A DNA stretch of 22,993 nucleotides from Hydrogenophaga sp. (lineage in GTDB: Bacteria; Pseudomonadota; Gammaproteobacteria; Burkholderiales; Burkholderiaceae_C): positions 1 through 22,993 of the forward strand of contig JAJNQE010000124.1 of NCBI GenBank assembly GCA_021154985.1, given 5' to 3'. The notes beneath the pieces are model-generated. The model was not told where the DNA came from. It saw only the letters and a program-made list of their open reading frames with translations, and ran no database searches. A program made the position numbers and the translations under genes. Of this stretch, positions 6,889 to 15,555 are shown one piece after another; the stretch's first letter is position 1; every line of letters starts with the position of its first letter.

Positions 6889-9800
6889 GCGACACACCCG
6901 CTCAGCCCGACACCCGGGGGCGCGGACCCGGCGGCGTGCTCTGGTTCGCCCTCTGGCTGCCCGGCGCCCTGCTCGGCCTGGTGCTGGCTGCGGCCATCGC
7001 GCTCTGGGTCTGGGCCGGCACCGCCGGTTCGCTGGCGCAGGCCATCGGTTGGGGCCAGTCCTACATGACCGACCAGGGCCCAAGCGCGGGCACGCTGACC
7101 GTGAGCAATTTGCAGGGGAGTCTGCGCAACGGCGGCGCTATCGGGCAGTTGCAGTGGCAGCGCGACGAACTCACCGTGCAGGCCGCCGGCGTGCGCATTG
7201 CGCTGGACAACCGCTTCTGGCTGGACGCCCTGCTCGCGCGCGGCCTGCGCCTCTCGCAACTCGACATCGACCGCCTGCAGATCACCGACCGCCGCCCGCC
7301 CAGCCCGGTGGAGCCGCTGCAACCCATCACCCTGCCCGTGGGCGTGACGCTGCCGTGGTCGGTGGGTGAGCTGGTGCTCGACGGCAACCAGGCGATCGCG
7401 CTCAGCGGTCTCAAGGGCCAGTACCGCTACCGCCCGGCCGACAGCCTGTGGAACCTGGGCGTGGCCGACGCGCACCAGCTCGATCTGGAGAACCTGCAGG
7501 TGGCCGGCGGCGTGTATCAACTGCAGGCGGTGCTGGGCGCGCAGGCGCCGATGCCGCTGCGGGTGGACGCCCAAGGCGAGGTGAAGGCCACCGTGCCGGG
7601 CGGAGAAGATCTGGTGCTCAAGGCCGTCGCCAAGGTCACGGGCCAGCTGGCCGAATCCGACGCGGCGCTGGACGCCACCGCCAGCCTCACCACCACCACC
7701 GCCGGCCCCACCGACACCCCGGTGCTCGACGCCAGCGCGCGCATCCGCCCCTGGAAGACGCAGCCGATCGAGACGGCCAACGCACGCATGAACCGGCTCA
7801 ATCTGGCCGCGCTCTGGCCGCAAGCCCCGGTGACCGAACTCAGCGGCACCGCGGTGGCCCAGCCCGAAGGCGAGGCCTGGCGCGCCGAACTGCGCCTGAC
7901 CAACGCCGTGCCCGGTCCCGCCGACAAAACGCGCCTGCCGCTGCAGAGCCTGCAGGCCGATCTGGAGCAGCGCGGCGCGCGCTGGACGCTCACCAACCTC
8001 GACGCCCAGCTCGGCGGCGGCCGCCTGCAGGGCCAGGGCTGGCGTGAGCCGGCGGCCTCGCCCCTGGGGGACTTTCAGGGTGAGATCAAGGTCAGCCGCA
8101 TCAACCCCGCCGCGCTCTGGAGCAGCATCGCGCCGGCCGCGCTCGACGGAGAAGCCTCGGCCCGCGCGGTGAACGCAGGGTCGGCCAACCCGGCGATCGA
8201 CATCCGCGCCGTGGTCAAACCCTCGGGCACCCAGCCCAAGGCCGGCCAGCTCGCCGGTCTGCGCCTGCGCGACCTGAACCTGCAAGGCCGCTGGACACCC
8301 CGGCCCGACAACGCCGCGCTCGGCGTGCTCGATCTGCGCACGCTCAGCGCCGGGCTGGCCGACGCCACGCTGGATGGGCAAGGTCAACTCGATGTGGGCG
8401 CGCGCAGTTTCAACGGGCGCCTGGCGCTCAAGCTGCCAGGCGCCCAGGGCGACTGGCAAGGCCGCGTGGCCCACGCGCAAGGTAAAGGCGAACTCAACCT
8501 GGCGCTGGACGACGCCAGCCGTGTGCTCGCTTGGGCGCGCAGCCTGCAGACCCTGCCGGTGGTGGGCCCGCAGATTCGCGCACAGCTCGACGCCCAACCC
8601 GGCCTGCAAGCCGAGGGCAGCGCGCGCCTGAGCGCCAGCTGGGACGGCGGCCTGGGCGTGCTGGGTTACCCCGCACCGGTGACCGGCGCCACCGCCGCTG
8701 CACCGCCGCGCCTGCAGGCCCGTTTGCAAGCGCCGCGCCTGGCCATCACGCGCGGCACCGCAGCACGCGCCGCCGACCCAGCCACCGGCACCGCTGCGGT
8801 GGTGGGCACGCTGCAAACCCTGAGCCTGGCCAACCTCAACCTGCAGGCCGGTGGCCCGCCGCACCAGATCGACATCACCGCCACCGGCCAGGCCGAGCAA
8901 GGCCCCTGGCGCGCTGCGCTGGACACCCAGGGACGCCTGCAGCTCGGCAGCGCACAGAAGCCCGACATCGACAGCGGGCGCCTGGACCTCAGCCGCCTGC
9001 AACTGCGCGCCACCGACAGCGCGCGCCGGGACCGTGTGGTCGACTGGACGCTGCAAAGCGTGGCCGCGCTCGGCCTGCGCTGGCAGGGCGCGCGCAGCGG
9101 CATCAACCTGCAGGCCGACGCCGGCCAGTTGCGCCTGCAGCCCAGCTTCAGCAACCGCCCAGCCGCAGCGGTCACCGCCCCCATGACCCTGGCGTGGGAA
9201 CAGCTCAGCTGGCAACAAGGCGCCCTGCTCACACGCGGTCAGCTCACCGGTCTGCCGCTGTCGTGGGTGGACGCCCTGGCCACGGCCGAAGGCGCCAAGG
9301 CCGGTCCGTTGAGCCAGGCCGGCCTGGGCGGTGACGTGGTGTTCGACGGCAGCTGGGACCTGTCTTTGCCCGCCGACGCTGCCACGCCCCCGCGCCTGAG
9401 CGCGCAGCTGCAGCGCCGCAGCGGCGATCTGCTGGTGCAGACCAATGGTGCGTTTGAAGACAACACGCTCTCCACCCAGCGCCTGCAAACCGGTGTGAAA
9501 GAAGCGCGCCTGAGCGTGAGCACTCAGGGCCCCAACGTGCAGGCCAGCCTGCGCTGGGACACCGAGCGCCTGGGCCAGGCCAGCGCCGACCTGAGCACCA
9601 CGCTGAGCCCGCCCAGCGGCGAGCAGACCGCCTGGCACTGGGCCCCCGACGCCCCGCTGCGCGGCACCATCACGGCCAACCTGCCGCAGGTGGGCGTGTG
9701 GTCGGCGCTGGCACCACCCGGCTGGCGCGTGCGCGGCACGCTGGCGGCCAGCGCAACGCTCAGCGGCACGCGCGCGAATCCGCTGTGGAACGGCACCTTG

Positions 9801-10970
9801 CGGGCCGACGAACTCGCGCTGCGCTCCATCGTCAACGGCATCTCGTTTTCGCGCGGCGAACTGCGCGCCACGCTGGCCGGCGAGCGCGTCACCATCGACC
9901 GCTTCTACCTGCAAGGCCGGGGCGGTGCGGAAACCGGCGGTACGCTGCTGGCCAGCGGCACCACCGAGTTCCGGCGCGTCACGGTCGATGGCGTGAGCCA
10001 GCGCCAGCCCTACATCAACCTGCAGGCCACCGCCACCAAGCTGCGCGTGTCCTCCCGCGCCGACCGCCGCCTCACGCTCTCGGGCCAGTTGCAGGCCGAG
10101 CTGGTGGGCACGGCGCTGCAGATCCGGGGTGGACTCAAGGCCGACTCGGCGCTCTTTGTGCTGCCCGACGAATCCACCCCCAGCCTGGGCGCCGACGTGG
10201 TGGTGCGCGGCACCGAAACCGCGCTGGAGACGCCGGGGGCTTTCCGCGTGAGGCCCGATGTGCTGATCGACATCGACCTGGGCGACGACTTCCAGGTGAG
10301 CGGTCAGGGCCTGCAGACGCGGCTGGCCGGCCAGATCAATGTGCGCAGCACGCCCGAACTGCCCACGCCGCGGGTGCTGGGCGATGTGCGCACCGAGCGC
10401 GGCTCCTACCGCGCCTACGGCCAGCAGCTCACCATTGAAAACGGCGTGTTGCGCTTCACCGGGCCCTACGACAACCCCACGCTGGACATCACCGCCGTGC
10501 GGCCCAACAGCAGCCAGCGCGTGGGCGTGCAGATCAGCGGCACGGCGCAGGTGCCCAGAGTGCGCCTGTTCTCAGACCCCGAATTGCCCGACAGCGAAAA
10601 ACTCGCCTGGCTGGTGCTGGGCCGTCCAGCCAGCGGCGCCGGGGCGGAAGCCGCCGTGTTGCAACAGGCCGCCCTCGCCCTGCTGGCGGGCCGCGACGGC
10701 CGGCTGGACGGCGGTCTGGCCGGCGCTCTCGGCCTCGACGAGGTGTCGTTTGCCGGCAGCGGCACCAACGCCGACGGCTCGGCCACCGCCGCCGCGCTCA
10801 CGCTGGGCAAGCGCCTGTCCAACAAGCTCTACCTGAGCTATGAGCGCAGCCTGGCCGGCGCGCTGGGCACGGTCAACATCTTCTACGACGTGTCTCGCCG
10901 CCTCACCGTGCGAGCGCAGGCCGGTGAAGAAAACGCCATCGACCTCATCTTCACAATTCAATACGACTGA
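6885..10970 (+). CDS. tamB: TamB-like translocation and assembly module protein
   Basis: This AsmA/TamB-type protein of 1361 residues is anchored in the inner membrane by one N-terminal segment (about 18-42, VLWFALWLPGALLGLVLAAA) and spans the periplasm as a long beta-strand-rich groove. The C-terminal DUF490 domain is clear. It contains VRTERGSYRAYGQQLTIENG, the LPDSEKLAWLVLGRP motif and the ending VNIFYDVSRRLTVRAQ...IDLIFTIQYD, all typical of TamB. The start is taken as the TTG at 6885, which overlaps the tamA stop. No ATG lies between that point and the membrane segment, and no strong ribosome site is seen, which fits coupling to tamA translation. Only three bases separate its stop from that of the convergent azoR-like gene. 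Confidence 0.9.
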   Translation: MSDTPAQPDTRGRGPGGVLWFALWLPGALLGLVLAAAIALWVWAGTAGSLAQAIGWGQSYMTDQGPSAGTLTVSNLQGSLRNGGAIGQLQWQRDELTVQAAGVRIALDNRFWLDALLARGLRLSQLDIDRLQITDRRPPSPVEPLQPITLPVGVTLPWSVGELVLDGNQAIALSGLKGQYRYRPADSLWNLGVADAHQLDLENLQVAGGVYQLQAVLGAQAPMPLRVDAQGEVKATVPGGEDLVLKAVAKVTGQLAESDAALDATASLTTTTAGPTDTPVLDASARIRPWKTQPIETANARMNRLNLAALWPQAPVTELSGTAVAQPEGEAWRAELRLTNAVPGPADKTRLPLQSLQADLEQRGARWTLTNLDAQLGGGRLQGQGWREPAASPLGDFQGEIKVSRINPAALWSSIAPAALDGEASARAVNAGSANPAIDIRAVVKPSGTQPKAGQLAGLRLRDLNLQGRWTPRPDNAALGVLDLRTLSAGLADATLDGQGQLDVGARSFNGRLALKLPGAQGDWQGRVAHAQGKGELNLALDDASRVLAWARSLQTLPVVGPQIRAQLDAQPGLQAEGSARLSASWDGGLGVLGYPAPVTGATAAAPPRLQARLQAPRLAITRGTAARAADPATGTAAVVGTLQTLSLANLNLQAGGPPHQIDITATGQAEQGPWRAALDTQGRLQLGSAQKPDIDSGRLDLSRLQLRATDSARRDRVVDWTLQSVAALGLRWQGARSGINLQADAGQLRLQPSFSNRPAAAVTAPMTLAWEQLSWQQGALLTRGQLTGLPLSWVDALATAEGAKAGPLSQAGLGGDVVFDGSWDLSLPADAATPPRLSAQLQRRSGDLLVQTNGAFEDNTLSTQRLQTGVKEARLSVSTQGPNVQASLRWDTERLGQASADLSTTLSPPSGEQTAWHWAPDAPLRGTITANLPQVGVWSALAPPGWRVRGTLAASATLSGTRANPLWNGTLRADELALRSIVNGISFSRGELRATLAGERVTIDRFYLQGRGGAETGGTLLASGTTEFRRVTVDGVSQRQPYINLQATATKLRVSSRADRRLTLSGQLQAELVGTALQIRGGLKADSALFVLPDESTPSLGADVVVRGTETALETPGAFRVRPDVLIDIDLGDDFQVSGQGLQTRLAGQINVRSTPELPTPRVLGDVRTERGSYRAYGQQLTIENGVLRFTGPYDNPTLDITAVRPNSSQRVGVQISGTAQVPRVRLFSDPELPDSEKLAWLVLGRPASGAGAEAAVLQQAALALLAGRDGRLDGGLAGALGLDEVSFAGSGTNADGSATAAALTLGKRLSNKLYLSYERSLAGALGTVNIFYDVSRRLTVRAQAGEENAIDLIFTIQYD

Positions 10971-10973
10971 CGT

Positions 10974-11597
10974 TCAAGCGAGCGCGGCCTCGGCCGTGTG
11001 GCCAGCGATCTCGCCTTGCGCAGCAGCCAGCGCCTGCGACTTGGCGTCCGGGCCCATGGCCACGCCTTCGGCGCGCACGAAGCGCACGTCGGTGATGCCG
11101 AAGAAGCCCAGCACCGTCTGCAAATAGCTCTCCTGGTGCTCCATGGCGCGGCCACCTTCGCTGGTGGAGTACACGCCACCCCGGGTGATCGCCACGATCA
11201 CCGTCTTGCCACCGGCCAGGCCCTTGGGCCCTTTGTCGGTGTAGGTGAAGGTGCGCCCGGCCTGGGCCACGCGGTCGATCCAGGCCTTGAGCTGGGTCGG
11301 GATGGTGAAGTTGTAGAGCGGCGCGCCGATCACGACCACATCGGCCGCGAGGAACTGGCTCACCAGCGCTTCGGACAGCGCGTTTTCACGGCGCTGCGCT
11401 TCGGTGGCGGCCGCCTGGCCGGTACGAAAACCCAGCGCGTCGGCGCTCAGGTGGGGCACCACCGCAGTGGCCAGGTCGAGGTGTTGCACCTGCGTGCCGG
11501 GGTGGCTGGCCACCCAGGCGGCCACGGTTTGCGCCGTGAGTTGGCGGGAAACAGACTGGTCGCCGGTGATGGCGGAATCGATGTGCAGCAGTTGCAT
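10974..11597 (-). CDS. azoR: FMN-dependent NADH-azoreductase (AzoR-like)
   Basis: The 207-residue flavodoxin-like protein matches AzoR, an FMN-containing NAD(P)H quinone and azo-compound reductase of the cytoplasm. The FMN-binding loop GAPLYNFTIPTQLKAWIDRV lies at 91-110, TRGGVY at 118-123, and the N-terminal IDSAITGDQSVSRQLT holds the phosphate-binding segment. Length is normal for the family. The ATG at 11597 has GGAG about 8 bases upstream on the minus strand. It is transcribed divergently from a LysR-type regulator across 130 bases, a classic arrangement for a regulator and its target, which suggests induction by electrophiles or quinones. Confidence 0.92.
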   Translation of the reverse strand: MQLLHIDSAITGDQSVSRQLTAQTVAAWVASHPGTQVQHLDLATAVVPHLSADALGFRTGQAAATEAQRRENALSEALVSQFLAADVVVIGAPLYNFTIPTQLKAWIDRVAQAGRTFTYTDKGPKGLAGGKTVIVAITRGGVYSTSEGGRAMEHQESYLQTVLGFFGITDVRFVRAEGVAMGPDAKSQALAAAQGEIAGHTAEAALA

Positions 11598-11695
11598 GAG
11601 GGGCTCCAGAAGTCGGATGGGCCACAGGGTGTGGCGATGAATGGAGTTTGAATATGGATCGAATGTTTGATAAGCCGGCAAAATCAGGCCAGACC

Positions 11696-11711
11696 GTTCC
11701 ATAAACAGAAC
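11696..11711. promoter_or_regulatory. Candidate LysR-type binding site between azoR-like and lysR genes
   Basis: GTTC (11696-11699) and GAAC (11708-11711) form an inverted repeat around eight bases, and the central part fits the T-N11-A pattern of LysR-type sites. It lies 17 bases before the regulator's ATG, where autoregulation would act. The call rests on motif and position only. Confidence 0.4.
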
Positions 11712-11727
11712 AATCAAGGGCCGCCCC

Positions 11728-12699
11728 ATGCAGGACCTCAACGACATGCTGTATTTCGCCGAAGTGGTCGAGCGCGGCGGCTTTGCGGCTGCCGGCCGTG
11801 CGCTCGGCCTGCCCAAGTCGCGCCTGTCGCGCCGCGTGGCCGGACTGGAGGCGCAGCTCGGAGTGCGCCTGCTGCAGCGCACCACCCGCAAGATCTCGCT
11901 CACCGACGTGGGCGAAACCTACCTGCGCCACTGCCAGGCGCTGCGCGAATCGGCCCAGGCCGCCGCCGACGCCGTGGCCCACGCCCAGACCGAGCCGCGC
12001 GGCACCATCCGCGTGGTCTGCCCGGTCACGCTGGCGCAGACCGTGCTGGCCGACGTGATGCCTATCTACCTCGCGCGCCACCCGCAGGTGCGTGTGGAGA
12101 TGGAGGTCAACAACCGTGTGGTGGACCTGGTGAAAGACGGGGTGGACGTGGCACTGCGCGTACGCCTCACGCTGGAAGACAGCGGCAGCCTGGTGGTGAA
12201 GCGGCTGGACGATGCGCGTTCGGTGCTCGTGGCCAGCCCCGCGCTGCTGGCGCGCCAGGGCACGCCCGCCACGCTGGACGAAGCCAGCCAGCTGGACAGC
12301 GTGGCCATGTCGGCGGTGGAGGGGCAGGTCAGCGTGCGCCTCACCGACGCCCAAGGCCGCGAGGCGGTGCTGCAGTACCGCCCCCGCTTCATCGCCGACG
12401 ACCTGCTCACCCTCAAGCACGCCGTGCTGGGCGGTACCGGCATGTGCTGGCTGCCCGACTACATGTGCGAGGACGAACTGCGCAGCGGCCAACTGGTGCG
12501 CCTGCTGCCCGAATGGTCCACGCCGGTGGGCGTGGTGCACGCGGTGTTCCCGTCGCGCCGGGGCCTCACACCGGCGGTGCGCAGCTTTCTGGATTTTCTG
12601 GGGGAAACCGTACCGGTCTGCGGCAGCTTGCTGCGCCTGCCCGCAACCAATCGCCCACAGGCGCCCCCGTACAATGCGCCTTCGCTTTCGCGGCCATAG
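11728..12699 (+). CDS. LysR-family transcriptional regulator
   Basis: The 323-residue protein has an N-terminal winged helix-turn-helix (about 1-60, with FAEVVERGGFAAAGRALGLPKSRLSRRVAGLE) and a periplasmic-binding-type effector domain from about residue 90 (GTIRVVCPVTLAQTVLADVMPIYLARHPQVRVE). It most resembles the AaeR/DsdC-like LysR proteins that sit beside oxidoreductase genes. Its probable target is the divergent azoR-like gene. The C-terminus is odd: the last 20 or so residues (TNRPQAPPYNAPSLSRP) look like translated non-coding DNA. The stop codon TAG at 12697-12699 falls within the tRNA-Arg gene, so the two overlap by ten bases. Confidence 0.92.
   Translation: MQDLNDMLYFAEVVERGGFAAAGRALGLPKSRLSRRVAGLEAQLGVRLLQRTTRKISLTDVGETYLRHCQALRESAQAAADAVAHAQTEPRGTIRVVCPVTLAQTVLADVMPIYLARHPQVRVEMEVNNRVVDLVKDGVDVALRVRLTLEDSGSLVVKRLDDARSVLVASPALLARQGTPATLDEASQLDSVAMSAVEGQVSVRLTDAQGREAVLQYRPRFIADDLLTLKHAVLGGTGMCWLPDYMCEDELRSGQLVRLLPEWSTPVGVVHAVFPSRRGLTPAVRSFLDFLGETVPVCGSLLRLPATNRPQAPPYNAPSLSRP
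12670..12675 (+). promoter_or_regulatory. Probable -10 box (TACAAT) of the tRNA-Arg gene
   Basis: TACAAT lies 14 bases before the first base of the mature tRNA, giving a leader of about 5-8 bases. It is located inside the 3' coding end of the LysR gene. The -35 region is not clear. Confidence 0.4.
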
Positions 12700-12764
12700 T
12701 TCAATGGATAGAACGGGCCCCTCCTAAGGGCCAGATAGGGGTTCGATTCCCTTTGGCCGCACCA
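12690..12764 (+). tRNA. tRNA-Arg (anticodon CCT), with encoded CCA
   Basis: The cloverleaf can be drawn by hand. The acceptor stem GCGGCCA pairs with TGGCCGC. The D-arm is GTTC-loop-GAAC. The anticodon stem GGCCC/GGGCC encloses the loop CTCCTAA, giving anticodon CCT, which reads AGG. The T-arm AGGGG-TTCGATT-CCCTT follows, then discriminator A and CCA at 12762-12764. AGG is a rare codon in GC-rich genomes, so this is a minor arginine tRNA. Its first ten bases overlap the end of the LysR reading frame. Confidence 0.96.
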
Positions 12765-12854
12765 GCTTGCGATGTCGAAATCGCACCACCCTGCTCGTCG
12801 TTGATGAGTCCACCCAGACGGGTGAGGCCTTCGTCCACACCACCAGGAGCCCCC

Positions 12855-13283
12855 ATGCCGCAACTCTGCGCCTACCTCTCGTACGACGGCGACTGCGCTG
12901 ACGCCATGGCGTTTTACGCCGAGGTGCTCGGCGCGAAACTCGAAGCGCTCATCACCTACGGCCAGATGCCCGGCGAAATGCCGGTGCCGCCCGAGCACGC
13001 CAACCGCGTGATGCACGCCTACCTCGTACACCCCGACTTCGCCCTCATGGCCGGCGACACGCCGCCCGGCGTGCCTTACGCGGGCATCCAGGGCTGCATG
13101 CTGGCCATCACCTACCCCACGGTGGAAGAAGCCACGCGGGTGTTCAACGCGCTCGCCGAAGGTGGCAAGGTCGGCATGCCGCTGGCGGAGACCTTCTGGG
13201 CCGACACCTTCGGCATGGTCACCGACCGCTTTGGCACGCCGTGGGGCATCAACGGTGGGCCCAGGGCGATGGGACAGTCCTGA
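12855..13283 (+). CDS. VOC superfamily protein (PhnB/glyoxalase-like)
   Basis: The 142-residue protein has the paired beta-alpha-beta-beta-beta layout of the vicinal oxygen chelate fold, in the PhnB-like subgroup. LSYDGDCADAMAFYAEVLGA marks the first half, and the ending FWADTFGMVTDRFGTPWGIN is very typical of PhnB-like proteins. Members are mostly uncharacterised; relatives include glyoxalases and dioxygenases, and no substrate can be named. A strong ribosome site (AGGAG) stands just before the ATG. The gene is convergent with the lipoprotein gene, with only three bases between the stops. Confidence 0.88.
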   Translation: MPQLCAYLSYDGDCADAMAFYAEVLGAKLEALITYGQMPGEMPVPPEHANRVMHAYLVHPDFALMAGDTPPGVPYAGIQGCMLAITYPTVEEATRVFNALAEGGKVGMPLAETFWADTFGMVTDRFGTPWGINGGPRAMGQS

Positions 13284-13286
13284 ATC

Positions 13287-13730
13287 TCAAAGCTGTCCTT
13301 CGGTCAGCGTGTCCAGCTGAAAGCGCCCGCTGCGGTCCCACAGCCAGGTGTCGACGTACTGCACGCGCCCGAAGCCGGGGGGCGAGGGGAACGGCGCGGC
13401 GGCGCGCACGAGTCGTTCGATCTCGGCCATGACCTCGGGTGCATGGCTGGGGCCGCGCAACCAACGCGTGGCACCCACGCGCCCTCCCTGGTTCAGCTCG
13501 ACCTCCAGCACGCCGATGGCGTACAGCATGGGCGGCAGCTTTCCCCGGAAGATGCGGTCCGGGTACTTGCGGTAGAGGTGGGTGGCGGCTTCGCGGCGGT
13601 AGGCGGCGCTGGCCGGCGCCTGGCCGGGCAGCGGTGCGCGGGTGCCGCAGCCGGCCACCAGCGCGGCGGCGCCGGTGGCGGCGGCCAGTGCCATGAGCTG
13701 GCGGCGTTCTTGCGAGGTTTTGTTGCGCAT
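13287..13730 (-). CDS. Small lipoprotein with a TonB-C-terminal-like domain
   Basis: The 147-residue protein starts with a lipoprotein signal: basic ERR at 8-10, a hydrophobic core, and lipobox LVAGC with Cys28. The mature part (ILEVELNQGGRV-like stretch at about 72-85, then PEVMAEIERLVRAAAPFPSPP at 98-118) resembles the end of TonB/TolA C-terminal domains, where a strand pair is followed by a helix ending in PFP. I do not recognise a named family, and the resemblance is by eye. An ATG at 13760 would add ten residues; neither start has a good ribosome site. It follows the iron-type permease gene on the same strand, so it may be part of the metal-uptake operon. Confidence 0.72.
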   Translation of the reverse strand: MRNKTSQERRQLMALAAATGAAALVAGCGTRAPLPGQAPASAAYRREAATHLYRKYPDRIFRGKLPPMLYAIGVLEVELNQGGRVGATRWLRGPSHAPEVMAEIERLVRAAAPFPSPPGFGRVQYVDTWLWDRSGRFQLDTLTEGQL

Positions 13731-13804
13731 GTGGTCGGGCAGCGGGTTGAAAACATGCATTGGACCAGCGTGCACCTGGCGGCACAACAGGCCGCAACAC
13801 CCGC

Positions 13805-15412
13805 TTACCGCTGTCGCAAGGTCCGGCTGAGCAGCATCACCGGCACAAGTCCCACCAGCACCAGCGTGAGCGCGGGCAAGGCAGCTTCGCCCAGGCGCTC
13901 GTCGCGCGCGAGCTGGTCGGTCACCACCGCCAGCGTGTCGCTGTTGAAGGGGCGCAGCACCAGCGTGGCGGGCAGCTCCTTCATCACGTCCACGAACACC
14001 AGCAGCGCGGCCGCGGCGGTGGAGCGCTTGAGCAGCGGCCAGTGCACGCGGGCGGCCAGCCCCAAGCCGGTGGTGCCGAGCATGCGGGCCGAGTCGTCCA
14101 GGCTGGCGGGTATGCGCGCATAGCCGCTCTGCAGGGACTGCAAGGCCACGGCAGTGAAGCGCACCATGTAGGCCCACACAATGCCCAGCGCCGTGGCGGT
14201 GACGAAGTAGCCCACGCTGGTGTCGGGCTTGACCGCCTGCAGCCAGCCCACCGGCAGCAGCAAGCCCACCACGATGACCGCGCCCGGCACCGCATAGCCC
14301 AGGCTGGCGAGTTGCACAACGCCGCGCGTGAGTTGGCCGGGCCGCACGCGCACGGCGAAAGCCAGTGCGAGTGCGATGGCGGTGGCGAGTGCCGCCGACA
14401 GGCCGGCGAGCCACACGCTGTTGCGCGACCACTGCATGAAAGCGGTCCAGGGCAGTTCTTCCCAGCCGCCGATGAGCGGGCGCAGCATGAAGAGCACCGG
14501 CAGCACGAAGCCGAACGCAATGGGCAGGGCACACACCAGCACAGCCAGCGCCGCGCGACCACCTCTCAGTTGCGCGGGCTGGGCTTCGTTGCTGCCGGCG
14601 CGCAGGCCGCGCAAGGTGGAGAAGCGCATGCGGTGCTGCGCGCGGTGTTCCAGCCACAGCAGCAGCGCCACCACCGCCAGCAGCATGGTGGCGAGCTGCG
14701 CGGCGGCGGACCGGTTGTCCATGGCCAGCCAGGCCTTGTAGATACCGGCGGTGAAGGTCTGCACGCCGAAGTAACTCACCACGCCGAAGTCGGCCAGGGT
14801 CTCCATGAGGGCCAGCGCCACGCCCGCAGCCACAGCGGGGCGGGCCAGCGGCAGCGCCACCTCGCGGATGCGCCGCGCCAGCGGGGCGCCCAGCAGGCGC
14901 GCCGCTTCCATCAGCTGCGAGGCGCGTTCGGCCAGCGCGGTGCGCGCCAGCAGATACACATACGGATAGAGCGAAAACGTGAACACCCAGACCGCCCCGG
15001 GCGTGTTGCGGATTTCGGGGAACACACGCCCGGAAAGGCCGAAGCTCTCGCGCATCCACACCTGCAGCGGGCCGCTGAACTGCAAAAAATCGGTGTACGC
15101 ATAGGCCACCACATAGGCCGGCATGGCCAGGGGCAGCAGCAGCGCCCATTCAAAAAAACGCCGACCCGGAAAGTCGAACAGCGTCACGGCGCTGGCGGTG
15201 AGCATGCCCACCACCGCCACGCCCAGGGCCACCGCCACGCACAGCACCACGGTGGTGAGCGCGTACTCGGGCAACACGGTTTGCGCCATCTGGCTGAGCA
15301 CGTCGCGCGCCGCCGCGTCGAACTGGAACCACGAACCACCCAGCGATAGCACGGGCAGCGTGAGCAGGCACGCGAGCAGGATCAACGGGGCGAAGGCCAA
15401 CCAGCGCAGCAT
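13805..15412 (-). CDS. fbpB: Iron-type ABC transporter permease (FbpB/SfuB-like)
   Basis: This 535-residue inner-membrane permease carries two copies of the binding-protein-dependent transport domain, about twelve hydrophobic segments in all, as in the Fe(III) transporters FbpB, SfuB and HitB. Both coupling-helix (EAA) loops are visible: EAARLLGAPLARRIREVALPLARPA in the first half and DSARMLGTTGLGLAARVHWPLLKRS in the second. The start is taken at the ATG 15412 just before the first membrane segment; a TTG at 15505 would add 31 unconvincing residues and overlap the control region. The ATPase gene is divergent rather than downstream, and the periplasmic binding protein is not in the window. The substrate is probably ferric iron, though thiamine or phosphonate-type relatives cannot be fully excluded. 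Confidence 0.87.
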   Translation of the reverse strand: MLRWLAFAPLILLACLLTLPVLSLGGSWFQFDAAARDVLSQMAQTVLPEYALTTVVLCVAVALGVAVVGMLTASAVTLFDFPGRRFFEWALLLPLAMPAYVVAYAYTDFLQFSGPLQVWMRESFGLSGRVFPEIRNTPGAVWVFTFSLYPYVYLLARTALAERASQLMEAARLLGAPLARRIREVALPLARPAVAAGVALALMETLADFGVVSYFGVQTFTAGIYKAWLAMDNRSAAAQLATMLLAVVALLLWLEHRAQHRMRFSTLRGLRAGSNEAQPAQLRGGRAALAVLVCALPIAFGFVLPVLFMLRPLIGGWEELPWTAFMQWSRNSVWLAGLSAALATAIALALAFAVRVRPGQLTRGVVQLASLGYAVPGAVIVVGLLLPVGWLQAVKPDTSVGYFVTATALGIVWAYMVRFTAVALQSLQSGYARIPASLDDSARMLGTTGLGLAARVHWPLLKRSTAAAALLVFVDVMKELPATLVLRPFNSDTLAVVTDQLARDERLGEAALPALTLVLVGLVPVMLLSRTLRQR

Positions 15413-15489
15413 GAAGTGAAGGAGTTGGGGAGGAATCAGGAGACGGGGCGCGATGATGGCACGCGGGCCAGCCGCTTTCAGCGAGGGGC

Positions 15490-15555
15490 TTTTGATGCGA
15501 ATCAATGCAAATGAGAATTGTAGTTATCTACAATGGCCCCTTCACCCAAACCGCC
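15490..15555. promoter_or_regulatory. Divergent control region of the iron-type transporter, with Fur-like half-site and palindrome
   Basis: Between permease and ATPase genes lies an AT-rich patch in otherwise GC-rich DNA. AATGAGAAT (15510-15518) matches one half of a typical Fur box. The minus strand from 15528 to 15510 starts GATAA and agrees with the 19-base Fur consensus at 12 of 19 positions by hand alignment. A perfect inverted repeat ATTGTAG-TTAT-CTACAAT covers 15517-15534, and each arm contains a -10-like TACAAT on one strand, so it could serve promoters in both directions. Iron repression of both genes is inferred. Confidence 0.55.

Noticed and set aside
6831..9914. A 1027-codon open frame on the minus strand opposite tamB
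   Set aside because: It mirrors the high-GC tamB gene, has a Gly/Ala/Gln/Arg-rich low-complexity product and no recognisable domain. It is a composition artefact.
12768..12785. TGCGAT-GTCGAA-ATCGCA inverted repeat just after the tRNA
   Set aside because: The stem is only six pairs and no T-tract follows, so it is not reported as a terminator.
11667..12854. Long in-frame N-terminal extension of the VOC protein
   Set aside because: It would run antiphase through the LysR gene and across the tRNA; the ATG at 12855 has a strong ribosome site and yields the normal family length.
13760..15349. A 529-codon plus-strand frame opposite the FbpB-like permease
   Set aside because: The product is a His/Gln/Arg/Gly-rich mirror of the permease; the permease has correct coupling loops and membrane segments.
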